From Oscillospiraceae bacterium (GTDB lineage Bacteria > Bacillota > Clostridia > Oscillospirales > Oscillospiraceae), in assembly GCA_017469795.1 (NCBI GenBank), contig JAFUFT010000013.1, forward strand, positions 1-64,000: a stretch of DNA of 64,000 bases, in the 5' to 3' direction. Under the pieces are notes generated by a model. It was not told where the DNA came from. It searched no databases and saw only the letters and a list, made by a program, of their open reading frames with translations. The position numbers were made by a program, and so were the translations under genes. This document shows, piece by piece, positions 39,667-49,574 of the stretch (position 1 is its first letter; every line of letters starts with the position of its first letter).

Positions 39667-40997
39667 AGGTCGCTCCTTCCGCGGTCCCGAAGCCGGGCCG
39701 CAATTTGATCAATGGTCTCCAGAGACCGTTGGGAAACCGCTAAATACCGATCGTGTTTTTTTCCTTTGAATTTATAATTCAGCTGGTCAATGATTCCAAA
39801 GTTCACGTTCATGGGCTGGAACTTCATGACCGTTGGGTCAGAGATGTACGCCGCCAGGGCGCCGATTGCCGTCCAGGTGGGGAACGCGGCGGGAGGCTCT
39901 TTGAGGATCCGCAGTCCCAGCTCTGTTGCCGCGAGAAAACCGGAAGCGGCAGATTCCACATATCCCTCCACGCCGGTCATCTGCCCGGCAAAGGCGATCA
40001 TGGGATCCTTTTTCGCCGCGTATGTACTGTCCAGCAGTCGGGGCGAATCCAGATAGGTGTTCCGGTGCATCACGCCGTAGCGCAGATACTCTGCATGCCG
40101 GAGGGCGGGGATCATGGAAAATACCCGTTTCTGTTCCGGCCATTTCAGATGCGTCTGGAATCCAACGATATTATAGATGCTGCCCTGGGCGTTGTCCTTG
40201 CGGAGCTGTACCACCGCATAGGGCTCCCTGCCGGTTTTCGGATCCTTGAGTCCCACCGGCTTCAGAGGCCCGTAGCGCAGGGTATTGATCCCCCGGCGGG
40301 CCATGACCTCCACGGGCATACAGCCTTCAAAGACCATTTTGTCTTCAAAGCCGTGGACCTCCGCTTCTTCTGCGGAAGCCAGCTCCTGTACGAAGGCAAG
40401 ATACTCCGCCTCATTCATGGAGCAGTTTACATAATCTGCCGTCCCCTTGTCGTACCGGGAGGCAAACCAGCAGTGATCCATATCCAGAGACTCAAAGCTC
40501 ACCAGCGGAGCGGCCGCGTCAAAGAAGTTCAGTCCTTTGGCCCCTCCGAAGTATTCCACAATGGCGTCAGCCATGGCGTCAGAGGTCAGCGGGCCGGTGG
40601 CAATCACTGCGGGTCCCGGTGGCACGGACGTGCGTTCCTCATGGGCCACCGTGATATTGGGGTGAGACTCCAGCGCCTCGGTGATCGTTCTGGCAAAGGC
40701 GACCCGATCCACCGCCAGTGCGCCGCCGGCTTCCACGCGGTTTTTCTCCGCGCTGTCCATAATGAGGCTGCCCAGATGCCGGAGTTCCTCCTTCAGAAGC
40801 CCTACTGCGTTGGCCAGCGAGTCCCCCCGCAGAGAATTGGAGCAAACCAGTTCTCCAAAGAGATCCGAGCTGTGGGCCGGCGTCTTTTTATCCGGCTTCA
40901 TCTCCACCAGAAGGACCTTCAGGCCGAGCTTTGCCAACTGCCATGCGGCTTCGCTGCCGGCCAGTCCGGCGCCGATGACGGTCACATCTTGGTTCAT
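39663..40997 (-). CDS. trmFO: Methylene-THF tRNA (uracil-54-C5)-methyltransferase TrmFO
   Basis: The 444-residue flavoprotein makes m5U54 in tRNA with methylene-tetrahydrofolate and FAD. The FAD motif VIGAGLAGSEAAWQLAKLG is at the N-terminus, SNSLRGDSLANAVGLLKEE is a family signature, and the end has the GLY-type substrate region. It overlaps topA by four bases and plsX by four bases, so translation is coupled. Confidence 0.97.
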   Translation of the reverse strand: MNQDVTVIGAGLAGSEAAWQLAKLGLKVLLVEMKPDKKTPAHSSDLFGELVCSNSLRGDSLANAVGLLKEELRHLGSLIMDSAEKNRVEAGGALAVDRVAFARTITEALESHPNITVAHEERTSVPPGPAVIATGPLTSDAMADAIVEYFGGAKGLNFFDAAAPLVSFESLDMDHCWFASRYDKGTADYVNCSMNEAEYLAFVQELASAEEAEVHGFEDKMVFEGCMPVEVMARRGINTLRYGPLKPVGLKDPKTGREPYAVVQLRKDNAQGSIYNIVGFQTHLKWPEQKRVFSMIPALRHAEYLRYGVMHRNTYLDSPRLLDSTYAAKKDPMIAFAGQMTGVEGYVESAASGFLAATELGLRILKEPPAAFPTWTAIGALAAYISDPTVMKFQPMNVNFGIIDQLNYKFKGKKHDRYLAVSQRSLETIDQIAARLRDRGRSDL

Positions 40998-43255
40998 GAC
41001 GTCTCCTCCGCTTTCTTTTTCGCAGCGGTTTTCTTCGTAGTTTTCGTGGTTTTCGTGGTTTTTCTGGCTGTTTTCCCAGAGGACGTTTTCTTAGACGCGC
41101 TCTTTTTTGCCTCCGTCTTTTCCGCAGGCTTAGCCGCCTCGTCCTCCTGCTTCTTCTTGCGGTAGCCGGGACGCTTTTCCTCCGGCGTGAAGTTTTCGCA
41201 CTTTTCATTGATACAGAAGGTGCGTTTCTGCCCCTTGCCGGATTTCTTAAACAGAGTCTGTCCGCAATAGGGGCAATCCTCCGCCGTGGGAACATCCCAG
41301 GTCATAAAGCCGCAGTCCTTACCCTTCTCACAGGCGTAATAGGCATATCCCTTCTGGCTCTTTCGCTTAAGCATGCCGCTGCCGCACTGGGGACACCGGC
41401 CGGGCATCCGTTCCGCCAGAGGCTTGGTGTTTTTGCACTCGGGGAATCCCGGGCACGCCAGGAACCGGCCAAACCGGCCGATCTTAATGACCATATTCCG
41501 GCCGCAGACCTCGCAGATCTCGTCCGTAACCTCGTCAGGCACCTTCAGGCGGATGCCCTCCAGCGCAGTTTCCGCCTCCTCCAGTTCCCGGTGGAAATCC
41601 CGGTAGAAGTCGGACAGCACGTCTTTCCAGTAGGCTTTGCCCTCTTCCACCTGATCCAGACGTTCCTCCATATGGGCGGTAAACGTCACGTCGATGACAT
41701 CGGTAAAACGCTCCTTCATTAGTCCTGTGACCACCTCTCCCAGAGGCGTGGGACTCAGGCGCTTGTCCTGCTTGATCACATATTCCCGGTCCAGGATCGT
41801 AGAAACGGTCGCCGCATAGGTGCTGGGCCGTCCCACACCCTTCTCCTCCATGGCCTTGACCAGCGTGGCCTCGGTGAATCTGGCCGGGGGCTGGGTAAAG
41901 TGCTGGAGCTTTTCCTGTCCGGTGCACTGGAGGGTTTCATCCTCCTTTAAATCGGGAAGTGGCGTGCTTTTCTCCTCTTCCTCGTCATCCCGGCCCTCTT
42001 CATAGACCGCCAGGAACCCGGGGAACCTCACTGCCTGATGATTCGCCCGGAACACGTGTCCCGCCGCTGTCACATCAATGGACAGCGAATCGTATACCGC
42101 ATTGGCCATCTGAGAAGCCACAAAACGGCTCCAGACCAGCCGGTAGAGCTTATACTGTTCCGCCGTGAGACTGCCGCGGATGGAGTCCGGATCCAAATTC
42201 ACATTGCTGGGGCGGATCGCTTCATGGGCGTCCTGGGCGGCGTTCTTTGTTTTGTAGCGCCGGGGCGAAGAATAGTAGTCCCTGCCGTACCGGTTCGTAA
42301 TAAAGCTGCCTGCGGCGGCCAGCGCCTCTTCAGACAGGCGCAGAGAATCGGTACGCATATAGGTGATGAGGCCGACGGTGCCTTCTCCGGCCACGTCGAT
42401 GCCCTCATAGAGCTGCTGAGCAACCGCCATGGTGCGCCGCGGCGTCATACCCAACTTCCGGGACGCCTCCTGCTGCAGCGTTGAGGTGATAAACGGAGGC
42501 GCGGGCGAACGCTTTTTCTCCGAGCGTTTGACCGCAGTCACCCGGAACGAGGCGCCGGAAATATCCGCCAGGATCTGATCTACCTGCTTTTCGTTATGAA
42601 GGTCCCGCTTCCGGGTATCTCCATAATAGCGGGCCGTAAACTTTCCCGGTCCGGCCAGCCGCTGGAGCTCCACGTCGAGGGTCCAGTACTCCTCAGGCTG
42701 GAAGGCGCGGATTTCCTCCTCCCGGTCCACCACAAGACGGGTGGCCACGGACTGGACCCGGCCGGCACTCAGGCCCCGGCGCACCTTCTTCCACAGCAGC
42801 GGAGAGAGCTGATATCCCACGATCCGGTCCAGAATCCGCCGGGCCTGCTGGGCGTCCACCAGATCCATATCGATGGAACGGGGCGCCTGGATGCTGCTGC
42901 TGACCACGTTTTTAGTGATCTCATTGAATGTCACCCGGTGCGTGGTCTCATCCGGCAGATCCAGCAGATATTTCAGATGCCAGGAGATGGCTTCGCCCTC
43001 CCGATCCGGGTCAGTCGCGAGGAAAACCTCCCGGCTGTTTTTTGCCGCGGACTTCAGCTCGGAGATGATGCTCTCCTTTCCCTTCATGGGGACGTACTGG
43101 GGCTCAAAGTCATGCTCGATGTCCACCCCGAGCTTGCTCTTGGGCAGATCCCGCAGATGGCCCATACAGGCCTTGACCGTATAATCCGATCCCAGGTATT
43201 TTCCAATGGTCTTTGCTTTTGCCGGTGACTCGACAATGACAAGGTTCTTCGCCAT
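40994..43255 (-). CDS. topA: DNA topoisomerase I
   Basis: The 753-residue type IA enzyme relaxes negative supercoils. It has the Toprim domain (residues 1-120, VIVESPAKAKTIGKYLG), the catalytic Tyr in a YMRTDS segment (about 309), and two C-terminal zinc ribbons (CEVCGRNM, and CPQCGSGMLKRKS with CEKGKDCGFM). The last 50 residues are a Lys/Ala/Thr-rich tail. The gene ends in the trmFO start. Confidence 0.97.
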   Translation of the reverse strand: MAKNLVIVESPAKAKTIGKYLGSDYTVKACMGHLRDLPKSKLGVDIEHDFEPQYVPMKGKESIISELKSAAKNSREVFLATDPDREGEAISWHLKYLLDLPDETTHRVTFNEITKNVVSSSIQAPRSIDMDLVDAQQARRILDRIVGYQLSPLLWKKVRRGLSAGRVQSVATRLVVDREEEIRAFQPEEYWTLDVELQRLAGPGKFTARYYGDTRKRDLHNEKQVDQILADISGASFRVTAVKRSEKKRSPAPPFITSTLQQEASRKLGMTPRRTMAVAQQLYEGIDVAGEGTVGLITYMRTDSLRLSEEALAAAGSFITNRYGRDYYSSPRRYKTKNAAQDAHEAIRPSNVNLDPDSIRGSLTAEQYKLYRLVWSRFVASQMANAVYDSLSIDVTAAGHVFRANHQAVRFPGFLAVYEEGRDDEEEEKSTPLPDLKEDETLQCTGQEKLQHFTQPPARFTEATLVKAMEEKGVGRPSTYAATVSTILDREYVIKQDKRLSPTPLGEVVTGLMKERFTDVIDVTFTAHMEERLDQVEEGKAYWKDVLSDFYRDFHRELEEAETALEGIRLKVPDEVTDEICEVCGRNMVIKIGRFGRFLACPGFPECKNTKPLAERMPGRCPQCGSGMLKRKSQKGYAYYACEKGKDCGFMTWDVPTAEDCPYCGQTLFKKSGKGQKRTFCINEKCENFTPEEKRPGYRKKKQEDEAAKPAEKTEAKKSASKKTSSGKTARKTTKTTKTTKKTAAKKKAEETS

Positions 43256-43273
43256 GTTGTTCCTCCGATGTAA

Positions 43274-44518
43274 TTACTCGATATTCAGATCAAAGCGTTT
43301 GCCGGGCTGTTGGATCACAAAGCCCTTGACCTCCAGCAGCGTCAGAGACGCCAGGACCCGTGCCGCCGGCATCCCGCTCTCCGCAATGATGTCATCCACG
43401 TGCTTCTGTCCCGGACGGAGCAACTCCACCAATACCAGCTCATCCTCCGTCAGTTGATCTTTGATCCGCTGTAGGTCAATATAATTCCTCTTTCCGGCAT
43501 TGTCAATTCTTTTTTCCGAATTTGATTCGGCTGGACCTGCTTCGGAGGAAGTTATTTCCTGTTTTTCCGGTTTATAAATGTACTTTGCATCCTGGGGCGA
43601 AAGAGTGAGCTGTTCCCCGGTGTTTCTGCGGCGGATCCGGTCCGGAAACCGGGCCTGATAGCACTGCACCACGTCCCAGCCGCAGGTAGCCAGCATGGCC
43701 CCCTCCTGCAGCAGAAGATTACTCCCTTCACAGGCCTCCAGCCCGACATTCCCCGGCACCGCAAACACATCTCTCCCCTGCTCCATGGCAAGATCCGCCG
43801 TGATCAGGCTGCCGCTCTTCTTTGCGGCCTCCACCACCAGGACCGCCAGGCTCAGGCCGCTCATGATCCGGTTTCTCCGGGGAAAGTTGGTGCCAAGCGG
43901 CTTTGTTCCGGGTACAAATTCGCTGATCAGGCAGCCCTGCCGGATCACGTCCGCATAGAGGTTCTTCGCCTCATAAGGATAGACAATATCCAGGCCGTTT
44001 CCCAGCACGGCCGCCACCGGAGCGCCGGTGCTCAGCGCGCCTTCCAGGGCAAGGGAATCAATCCCTCTGGCGGCGCCGGAAATCACCACGCCGCCGCAGG
44101 CACCGATCTGGCACCCCATTTTCTTGGCCGTGGCAAGGCCGTAGGCGCTCGCCTTTCTGGCGCCGACCACCGCAACGGCGGGCAGCTGGTCGAAGGGCAA
44201 CAGCGTACCTTTATAATATAGTACCGGAGGTGGATTCTCAATGGACAGAAGCCGCCTCGGATATGCCGCATCCTGCATGGTCAGAATCCGGATCTGTTGC
44301 CGGGCGCAGTCCTCAAGCACCTGGTCCGCTCTTCTCAGATCCCGCTTCTCCAGTGCGTCCAGCTCCTGCCGGTTCAAGCCACCTACCCTGCCTAATGCCT
44401 CCCGGTCCGCCAGAAAGATCTCTTCCGGTCCTTCAAATCCACGGATCAGGCGCAGCTGGGACGCCAGCGATAACCCGGGAATATTTGTCAGCCAGATCCA
44501 ATATCGCAGCTGAGACAT
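43274..44518 (-). CDS. dprA: DNA-processing protein DprA
   Basis: The 414-residue DprA loads RecA on single-stranded DNA during uptake. It has an N-terminal SAM-like region (1-100), the Rossmann fold with SGAARGIDSLAL and NGLDIVYP, and a C-terminal winged helix (about 350-410). AGGAGG precedes ATG 44518. It is in the usual place before topA. Confidence 0.95.
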   Translation of the reverse strand: MSQLRYWIWLTNIPGLSLASQLRLIRGFEGPEEIFLADREALGRVGGLNRQELDALEKRDLRRADQVLEDCARQQIRILTMQDAAYPRRLLSIENPPPVLYYKGTLLPFDQLPAVAVVGARKASAYGLATAKKMGCQIGACGGVVISGAARGIDSLALEGALSTGAPVAAVLGNGLDIVYPYEAKNLYADVIRQGCLISEFVPGTKPLGTNFPRRNRIMSGLSLAVLVVEAAKKSGSLITADLAMEQGRDVFAVPGNVGLEACEGSNLLLQEGAMLATCGWDVVQCYQARFPDRIRRRNTGEQLTLSPQDAKYIYKPEKQEITSSEAGPAESNSEKRIDNAGKRNYIDLQRIKDQLTEDELVLVELLRPGQKHVDDIIAESGMPAARVLASLTLLEVKGFVIQQPGKRFDLNIE

Positions 44519-44536
44519 AATTGCCGCCTCCTTGGT

Positions 44537-45295
44537 TTACAGTTCTGTCATCTGCCAGAGCACGATGGCCGCTGCTGCTGCCGCATTGAGGGATTCACAG
44601 CGGCTGTGCATGGGAATAATGATCTGTCCGTCCGACGCCTCCAGCAAAAACGGACTGACCCCCCGGCCCTCGCTGCCGATCACCACCGCCGCCTGTCTTA
44701 AGTCCTTCCCGCGGAGATCCACCGCACGTTCCGACAGGGCGGCGGCATACAGGGGCACGCCCTGGGCGCGGCACCGGTCCAGAAGCTCCTGCCGGCTGAG
44801 CGTTCCCGGCGGAGTCCGGAACACTGCACCCATCGTCGCCCGGACCGTTTTGGGGTTATAGGGGTCGGCGCAGCCCTCCGTCAGGATCACCGGCACGTCC
44901 ATTGCGTCCGCCGTCCGGAGGATCGTCCCCAGATTTCCCGGGTCCTGGATCCCGTCAAGCACTAGAGTGCCGGGCATGATCTCCACTGCGCTTTCCTCGG
45001 GAGTCTTCATCAGGAACAGGGCGCCCTCCGGGGCCTCCATATCGGAGATCTGCTCCATCAGATGCCGGGGCACCGTGACCCGGCGAACCCGCTCCGGCAG
45101 TTCCGGACAGAATATCCCCTCCTGAAGGATCACCGCATACAGCCGTTCCGGCGCCCATTTCACGGCCTCCTCCAGCAGCTTGGTGCCGTCCCCGGCAAAA
45201 AGGCCCTGATTCTTCCGATGCTTCCGGGAGGACAGGAGCTTCGCCGTCAAAACCATCAATGGATTCTGCCGGCTGGTGATATACTCCATCTCCAT
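44537..45295 (-). CDS. SpoU/TrmH-family RNA methyltransferase
   Basis: The 252-residue methylase has an N-terminal RNA-binding part (about 1-90) and the SPOUT domain with LDGIQDPGNLGTILRTADA, IGSEGRGVSP and SLNAAAAAAIVLWQM, which form the trefoil knot. It methylates rRNA or tRNA ribose; the exact site is not determined. I take ATG 45295, five bases behind GAGG, over the longer frame from 45319. It starts just past the ktrA stop. Confidence 0.92.
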   Translation of the reverse strand: MEMEYITSRQNPLMVLTAKLLSSRKHRKNQGLFAGDGTKLLEEAVKWAPERLYAVILQEGIFCPELPERVRRVTVPRHLMEQISDMEAPEGALFLMKTPEESAVEIMPGTLVLDGIQDPGNLGTILRTADAMDVPVILTEGCADPYNPKTVRATMGAVFRTPPGTLSRQELLDRCRAQGVPLYAAALSERAVDLRGKDLRQAAVVIGSEGRGVSPFLLEASDGQIIIPMHSRCESLNAAAAAAIVLWQMTEL

Positions 45296-45296
45296 G

Positions 45297-45950
45297 TCAG
45301 GACCTCTGAAGCAGGGCAAGATCTTCGTTGTGTCCGATGATCATCACCGTGTCGCCTTCCCCGATCGTATCTTCCGCCCCCGGCGTGATGTTAACCTTTT
45401 CCGAGGCGGCGTCTTTGAGCGCCAGCACGTTGACGTGGTATTTCCCGCGGATATTCAGCGCACGGAGGGATTTCCCAATCCAGTTCTTCGGCGGGGTAAT
45501 CTCCGCGATCCCATATTCGTCCGAGAATTCAATATAGTCCTGGAAGGAGGCCGGGCCGAGATTTCGCACCAGCCGGACTGCCATCTCCTTCTCCGGGATC
45601 AGGACCCGGTCTGCACCGACCCGCTCCAGCGCACGCTTGTAGATCTCATTCTGCGCCTTACAGATGATATAGGGGATCCCCATGTCCTTGAGGTTCATCG
45701 TGATCAGGATGCTGGCAGCCAGATCACTGCCGATGGCCACAATGGCGCAGTCACAGTCCATGGCGCCCGCCGCCTTCAGCACCGCGGGTTCCCGCGCGTC
45801 CCCGATGGCGGCATGGGTGGCCTGATCCGCCATCTGGCGGACTACCTCCTCCTGCTCATCGAGTACAATGACCTCCTCGCCCATGTCAAACAGCTCTTTC
45901 GCGGCGGCGGAGCCGAACCGGCCCAGGCCGATCACCAGATATGTCTTCAT
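45297..45950 (-). CDS. ktrA: KtrA/TrkA-type potassium uptake regulatory subunit
   Basis: The 217-residue cytosolic protein has a single RCK module: VIGLGRFGSAAAKEL binds the nucleotide in the N-domain, and the TrkA_C domain is at about 135-215. It gates the KtrB/TrkH channel. ATG 45950 follows GGAG. It sits 13 bases after the ktrB stop. Confidence 0.93.
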   Translation of the reverse strand: MKTYLVIGLGRFGSAAAKELFDMGEEVIVLDEQEEVVRQMADQATHAAIGDAREPAVLKAAGAMDCDCAIVAIGSDLAASILITMNLKDMGIPYIICKAQNEIYKRALERVGADRVLIPEKEMAVRLVRNLGPASFQDYIEFSDEYGIAEITPPKNWIGKSLRALNIRGKYHVNVLALKDAASEKVNITPGAEDTIGEGDTVMIIGHNEDLALLQRS

Positions 45951-45963
45951 CTTTCCGCTCCTT

Positions 45964-47346
45964 TCATCCCAACAGCACCCGGGTCTCCGGGCGGCCAATG
46001 GCGTTATCCGGAGGGTCTTTGATCATGAATGCAAAACTGATGGTCATGATCCCCACCCGGCCGAAAAACATATAAACGATCAGCAGCAGCTTGGACCCCA
46101 GATTCAGCGCCGGGGTAATTCCGGTGCTCAGTCCCACCGTGCAGATGGCAGACGCCGTTTCATATAGGGCGTCGATCAGCCGGATTCCGTTGGTGGCGGA
46201 TACAAGGACCGCTCCGATCAGCGCCAGTCCCACCACCAGAAAGCAGATCGCTCCGGCGATATTGACCTGTTCCTGCGGGATCTTCCGCCCGAACACCACA
46301 ATATCCCTGTGGTTTCTGGCCACCTGAACCGCCATCAGGAACAGCAGCGCTACGGTGGCTGTTTTGATGCCGCCGGCAGTGGAACCGCTGGAGCCTCCCA
46401 CCAACATTAAAAGAATAGAGGCTAGCTTCCCACTATCCGTGAGGGCACCCTGATCCACCGCGAAAAACCCGGCTGTCCTGGTGGTCACCGACTGGAACAC
46501 GGCTGCAAGGATTTTGCCGCCTGCAGAGAAATCTCCCAGAGTGGCAGGATTGCCCCACTCCAGCGCCAGAATCACCAGAAAACCGCCGAAGATCAGCACC
46601 GCCGTGGCGGTCAGGACCAGCTTCGTATACACGGCCAGATACCGCCACCGCATCCGGTGCATCAGCAGATCGTTCCAGACGAAAAAGCCGAGGCCGCCCA
46701 GAATGATCAGGGCCATCACGGTGACATTGACCACCACGTCACCGGAAAACAGGCTCAGGCTGCTGCCGGGCTGAAAAGCGCCCATCAGGTCAAAGCCGGC
46801 GTTGCAGTAGGCGGAGACCGCATGAAACACGCCCATGAAGATTGCCTGTCCGGTCGGCATCAGAAACGCAAAACGCACCGAAAGGATCAGCGCGCCGGTC
46901 CCCTCGATGACAAAGGTCCCGAGCAGCACCAGCCGCAGAAGCCGCAAAACGCCGTCAAGCTCATTGAGGGCCATGGCCTGCTGCAGGATCAGCCGCTCCC
47001 GCAGGCCGATCTTCCGCCGGAGCAAAAAGTACATGACCGACACAAAAGCCATGTAGCCCAGTCCGCCGGTCTGGATCAGGAGCAACAAAACCACCTGGCC
47101 AAAGGGGGACCACTGGCTGTAGGTATCCACAAGCGACAGTCCAGTGACGCATGCAGATGAGGTCGCCGTAAACACCGCCGTCAATCCGCCGCAGCTTTTC
47201 CCGTCCGCCGAGGCGGCAGGAAGGGCCAGAAGTCCGGTGCCCACAGCAATGACAACCAGGAAGAAGATCAGGAGGATCCGGGTGGTCCGATCTGTTTTCT
47301 TGCGCAGCTCCTGCCGCATCCAGGCGCGCTTCAACCTTTGCCTCAT
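45964..47346 (-). CDS. ktrB: KtrB/TrkH-type potassium channel subunit
   Basis: The 460-residue membrane protein has four membrane-pore-membrane repeats, with pore segments such as TATSSACVTGLSLVDT and SVTTRTAGFFAVD and a SAICTVGLSTG segment near the C-terminus, as in Trk/Ktr potassium importers. GGGAGGGAAGG lies before ATG 47346. It forms one operon with ktrA and the rRNA methylase. Confidence 0.95.
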   Translation of the reverse strand: MRQRLKRAWMRQELRKKTDRTTRILLIFFLVVIAVGTGLLALPAASADGKSCGGLTAVFTATSSACVTGLSLVDTYSQWSPFGQVVLLLLIQTGGLGYMAFVSVMYFLLRRKIGLRERLILQQAMALNELDGVLRLLRLVLLGTFVIEGTGALILSVRFAFLMPTGQAIFMGVFHAVSAYCNAGFDLMGAFQPGSSLSLFSGDVVVNVTVMALIILGGLGFFVWNDLLMHRMRWRYLAVYTKLVLTATAVLIFGGFLVILALEWGNPATLGDFSAGGKILAAVFQSVTTRTAGFFAVDQGALTDSGKLASILLMLVGGSSGSTAGGIKTATVALLFLMAVQVARNHRDIVVFGRKIPQEQVNIAGAICFLVVGLALIGAVLVSATNGIRLIDALYETASAICTVGLSTGITPALNLGSKLLLIVYMFFGRVGIMTISFAFMIKDPPDNAIGRPETRVLLG

Positions 47347-47377
47347 GATCCTTCCCTCCCATCGTTTTACGGAAAAA

Positions 47378-47404
47378 GGTGCTGCGAACAGTATTCACAG
47401 CACC
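47378..47404 (-). terminator. Terminator upstream of ktrB, after the 211-residue membrane protein
   Basis: On the minus strand, GGTGCTG and CAGCACC pair around a 13-base loop, followed by TTTTTCC. Confidence 0.75.
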
Positions 47405-47416
47405 CGGTCCATCCAC

Positions 47417-48052
47417 TCAGCCGGCATCCACCAGGGCATGGGCCATGGCAACGGCAGCGTCCAGGGTCTCCTCCGCAGTGGAGGAACCGCTGACAGTGGT
47501 AAAGTCCATAATGGACAGATAGATATTCTCCATGCCGCACTGAGCCAGCGTCTGACTGTCCGTCAGGCTTGTCCGTACGGGGTTTTCGGGATCCGGCTCC
47601 AGATCATACTGTCCGACCTCATCGGTAAAGAACTCCAGCTCCGGATCGGTATAGGCATCAGAAATCTCTCGGCTCATCAGATACAGGCCCACATCCTCCT
47701 GCGTCATATACAGATACATGCGCTCCTGATTCTGCCGGCCGAGCTCCGTATTGCCCACGTATAAAACGGCATAGCAGATGTTGACCCGACCGTTTCCGTC
47801 CAGATCGGGCACAACCGGCTTCAGCACCGCATCCAGCGCCGCCAGATCTTCTTCCTTCACGCTGTAGTCGGTAGCAATAACCACCGTGGTGTCATAGCGC
47901 ACCTGACGCAGCGAATCAACGGTAATAAACGCAATAATCCCGAGAAGCACAAAGCACACAAGCACCGGCCATTTGTAGTGATACCAGAACACATTGACAA
48001 ACCAGTGTTTGAACCCGCCGTTTTCCCGGATGGAGTTCGTCAGCTTGCTCAT
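47417..48052 (-). CDS. Single-pass membrane protein of unknown function
   Basis: The 211-residue protein has a cytosolic basic start, one membrane helix (about 28-46) and an extracytoplasmic part rich in Asp, Glu and Tyr. I do not recognise a family. It lies 14 bases after lysS in the greA-lysS transcript and is closed by a terminator. Confidence 0.7.
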   Translation of the reverse strand: MSKLTNSIRENGGFKHWFVNVFWYHYKWPVLVCFVLLGIIAFITVDSLRQVRYDTTVVIATDYSVKEEDLAALDAVLKPVVPDLDGNGRVNICYAVLYVGNTELGRQNQERMYLYMTQEDVGLYLMSREISDAYTDPELEFFTDEVGQYDLEPDPENPVRTSLTDSQTLAQCGMENIYLSIMDFTTVSGSSTAEETLDAAVAMAHALVDAG

Positions 48053-48066
48053 ATCAAATCCTCAGG

Positions 48067-49560
48067 TCAGCCTTCCAGCGGCTTCATGGTGGGGAACAGA
48101 ATCACATCCCGAATCGACGCAGCGCCGGTCAGAAGCATGACGCAGCGGTCGATGCCGATGCCCATGCCGCCCGTGGGGGGCATGCCATACATCAGCGCGT
48201 TCAGGAAGTCCTCGTCCAGCATTTCCGCTTCCTCGTCTCCCCGGTCCCGAAGCTCCAGCTGCTTCAAAAAGCGCTCCCGCTGGTCGATGGGATCGTTCAG
48301 CTCCGAATAGGCGTTGCCCATCTCTCCGCCACAGATGAAGAACTCAAACCGCTCCGTAAGCCGGGGATCCTCCGGACTCTTCTTGGTCAGCGGAGAAACC
48401 TCGACAGGATACATGGTGATAAACGTAGGCTGGATCAGATGCTCCTCTACCTTCTGATCAAAGCAGGCATACAGGGCATTGCCCCAGGTCGGATCAGCAG
48501 TCTCGGCCAGCTCTACGCCCTTTTCCTTTGCGGCAGCCACCGCCTCGGCATCATCAGAGATCGTGTCGAAATCAATCCCCACGTATTCTCTGACTGCTTC
48601 CACCATGGTCATCCGCTTCCAGCCGGGAGCCAGATCCACCGTGTGGCCCAGCCACTCCACCTGATAGGTGCCGAGGATCTCCTTTGCTGCGCCGGAGAGC
48701 ACGCCCTCGGCAATCTCCATCATTCCGTGGAAATCCGTATAGGCTTCATACAGTTCAACTGTCGTGAACTCCGGATTGTGCTTGGGATCCATGCCCTCAT
48801 TGCGGAAGATACGGCCCACCTCGTAGACCCGTTCCATTCCGCCTACGATCAGACGCTTGAGCGGGAGCTCCGTGGCGATCCGCATATACATGGTCAGATC
48901 CAGAGTGTTGTGATGGGTGATAAAAGGCCGGGCCGCCGCACCGCCGGCAATGGTACCCAGCACAGGCGTCTCCACCTCGATATATCCCCGGTCGTCGAGA
49001 TAGTTCCGCAGATATTTGATAAATTTAGAACGGATCTCAAAATTTCTGCGGACCTCCGGGTTCATGATCAGATCCACATACCGCTGACGGTACCGCAGCT
49101 CGGTGTTGGTCAGGCCGTGGAACTTCTCCGGCAGCGGAATCAGGGACTTGGACAGGAGCGTGACCTTGCTGGCGCGGACGGAGATCTCACCCCGCTGGGT
49201 CTTGAACACCACACCCTCCACGCCGATGATGTCGCCGATGTCGTACTTCTTGAAGACTTTATAGGGCTCCTCGCCCACCTCGTCCCGGCGGACATAGAGC
49301 TGCACCCGGCCGTCCCGGTCCTGGAGATCGCAGAAGGTGACCTTGCCCATGACGCGCTTGCTCATCAGGCGCCCAGCCACAGAAACAGACTGCTCCTCCA
49401 GCGCGTCAAAATTGGTGCGGATTTCCTCTGTCGTGTTCTTCTTGTCAAACTTGGTAATCTCAAAGGGATTCTCTCCGGCCTCCTGCAGTGCCGCGAGCTT
49501 TTCCCGGCGGACCTTCAGCAGATCCCCCAGGTTTTCCGTTTCATTTCTGATCTCAGCCAA
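48067..49560 (-). CDS. lysS: Lysyl-tRNA synthetase (class II)
   Basis: The 497-residue enzyme charges tRNA-Lys. The OB-fold anticodon domain (about 55-145) leads to the class II core, with motif 2 FRNEGMDPKHNPEFTTVELY and motif 3 GMGIGIDRCVML near the end. The start is TTG 49560, seven bases behind GGAGG. It follows greA closely, the common Firmicutes pair. Confidence 0.97.
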   Translation of the reverse strand: MAEIRNETENLGDLLKVRREKLAALQEAGENPFEITKFDKKNTTEEIRTNFDALEEQSVSVAGRLMSKRVMGKVTFCDLQDRDGRVQLYVRRDEVGEEPYKVFKKYDIGDIIGVEGVVFKTQRGEISVRASKVTLLSKSLIPLPEKFHGLTNTELRYRQRYVDLIMNPEVRRNFEIRSKFIKYLRNYLDDRGYIEVETPVLGTIAGGAAARPFITHHNTLDLTMYMRIATELPLKRLIVGGMERVYEVGRIFRNEGMDPKHNPEFTTVELYEAYTDFHGMMEIAEGVLSGAAKEILGTYQVEWLGHTVDLAPGWKRMTMVEAVREYVGIDFDTISDDAEAVAAAKEKGVELAETADPTWGNALYACFDQKVEEHLIQPTFITMYPVEVSPLTKKSPEDPRLTERFEFFICGGEMGNAYSELNDPIDQRERFLKQLELRDRGDEEAEMLDEDFLNALMYGMPPTGGMGIGIDRCVMLLTGAASIRDVILFPTMKPLEG

Positions 49561-49574
49561 AAGAAATCCTCCGT

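Noticed and set aside
41000..41140. Lys/Thr repeat in the topA tail as a separate gene or frameshift
   Set aside because: It is in frame with topA and similar basic tails are common in topoisomerase I.
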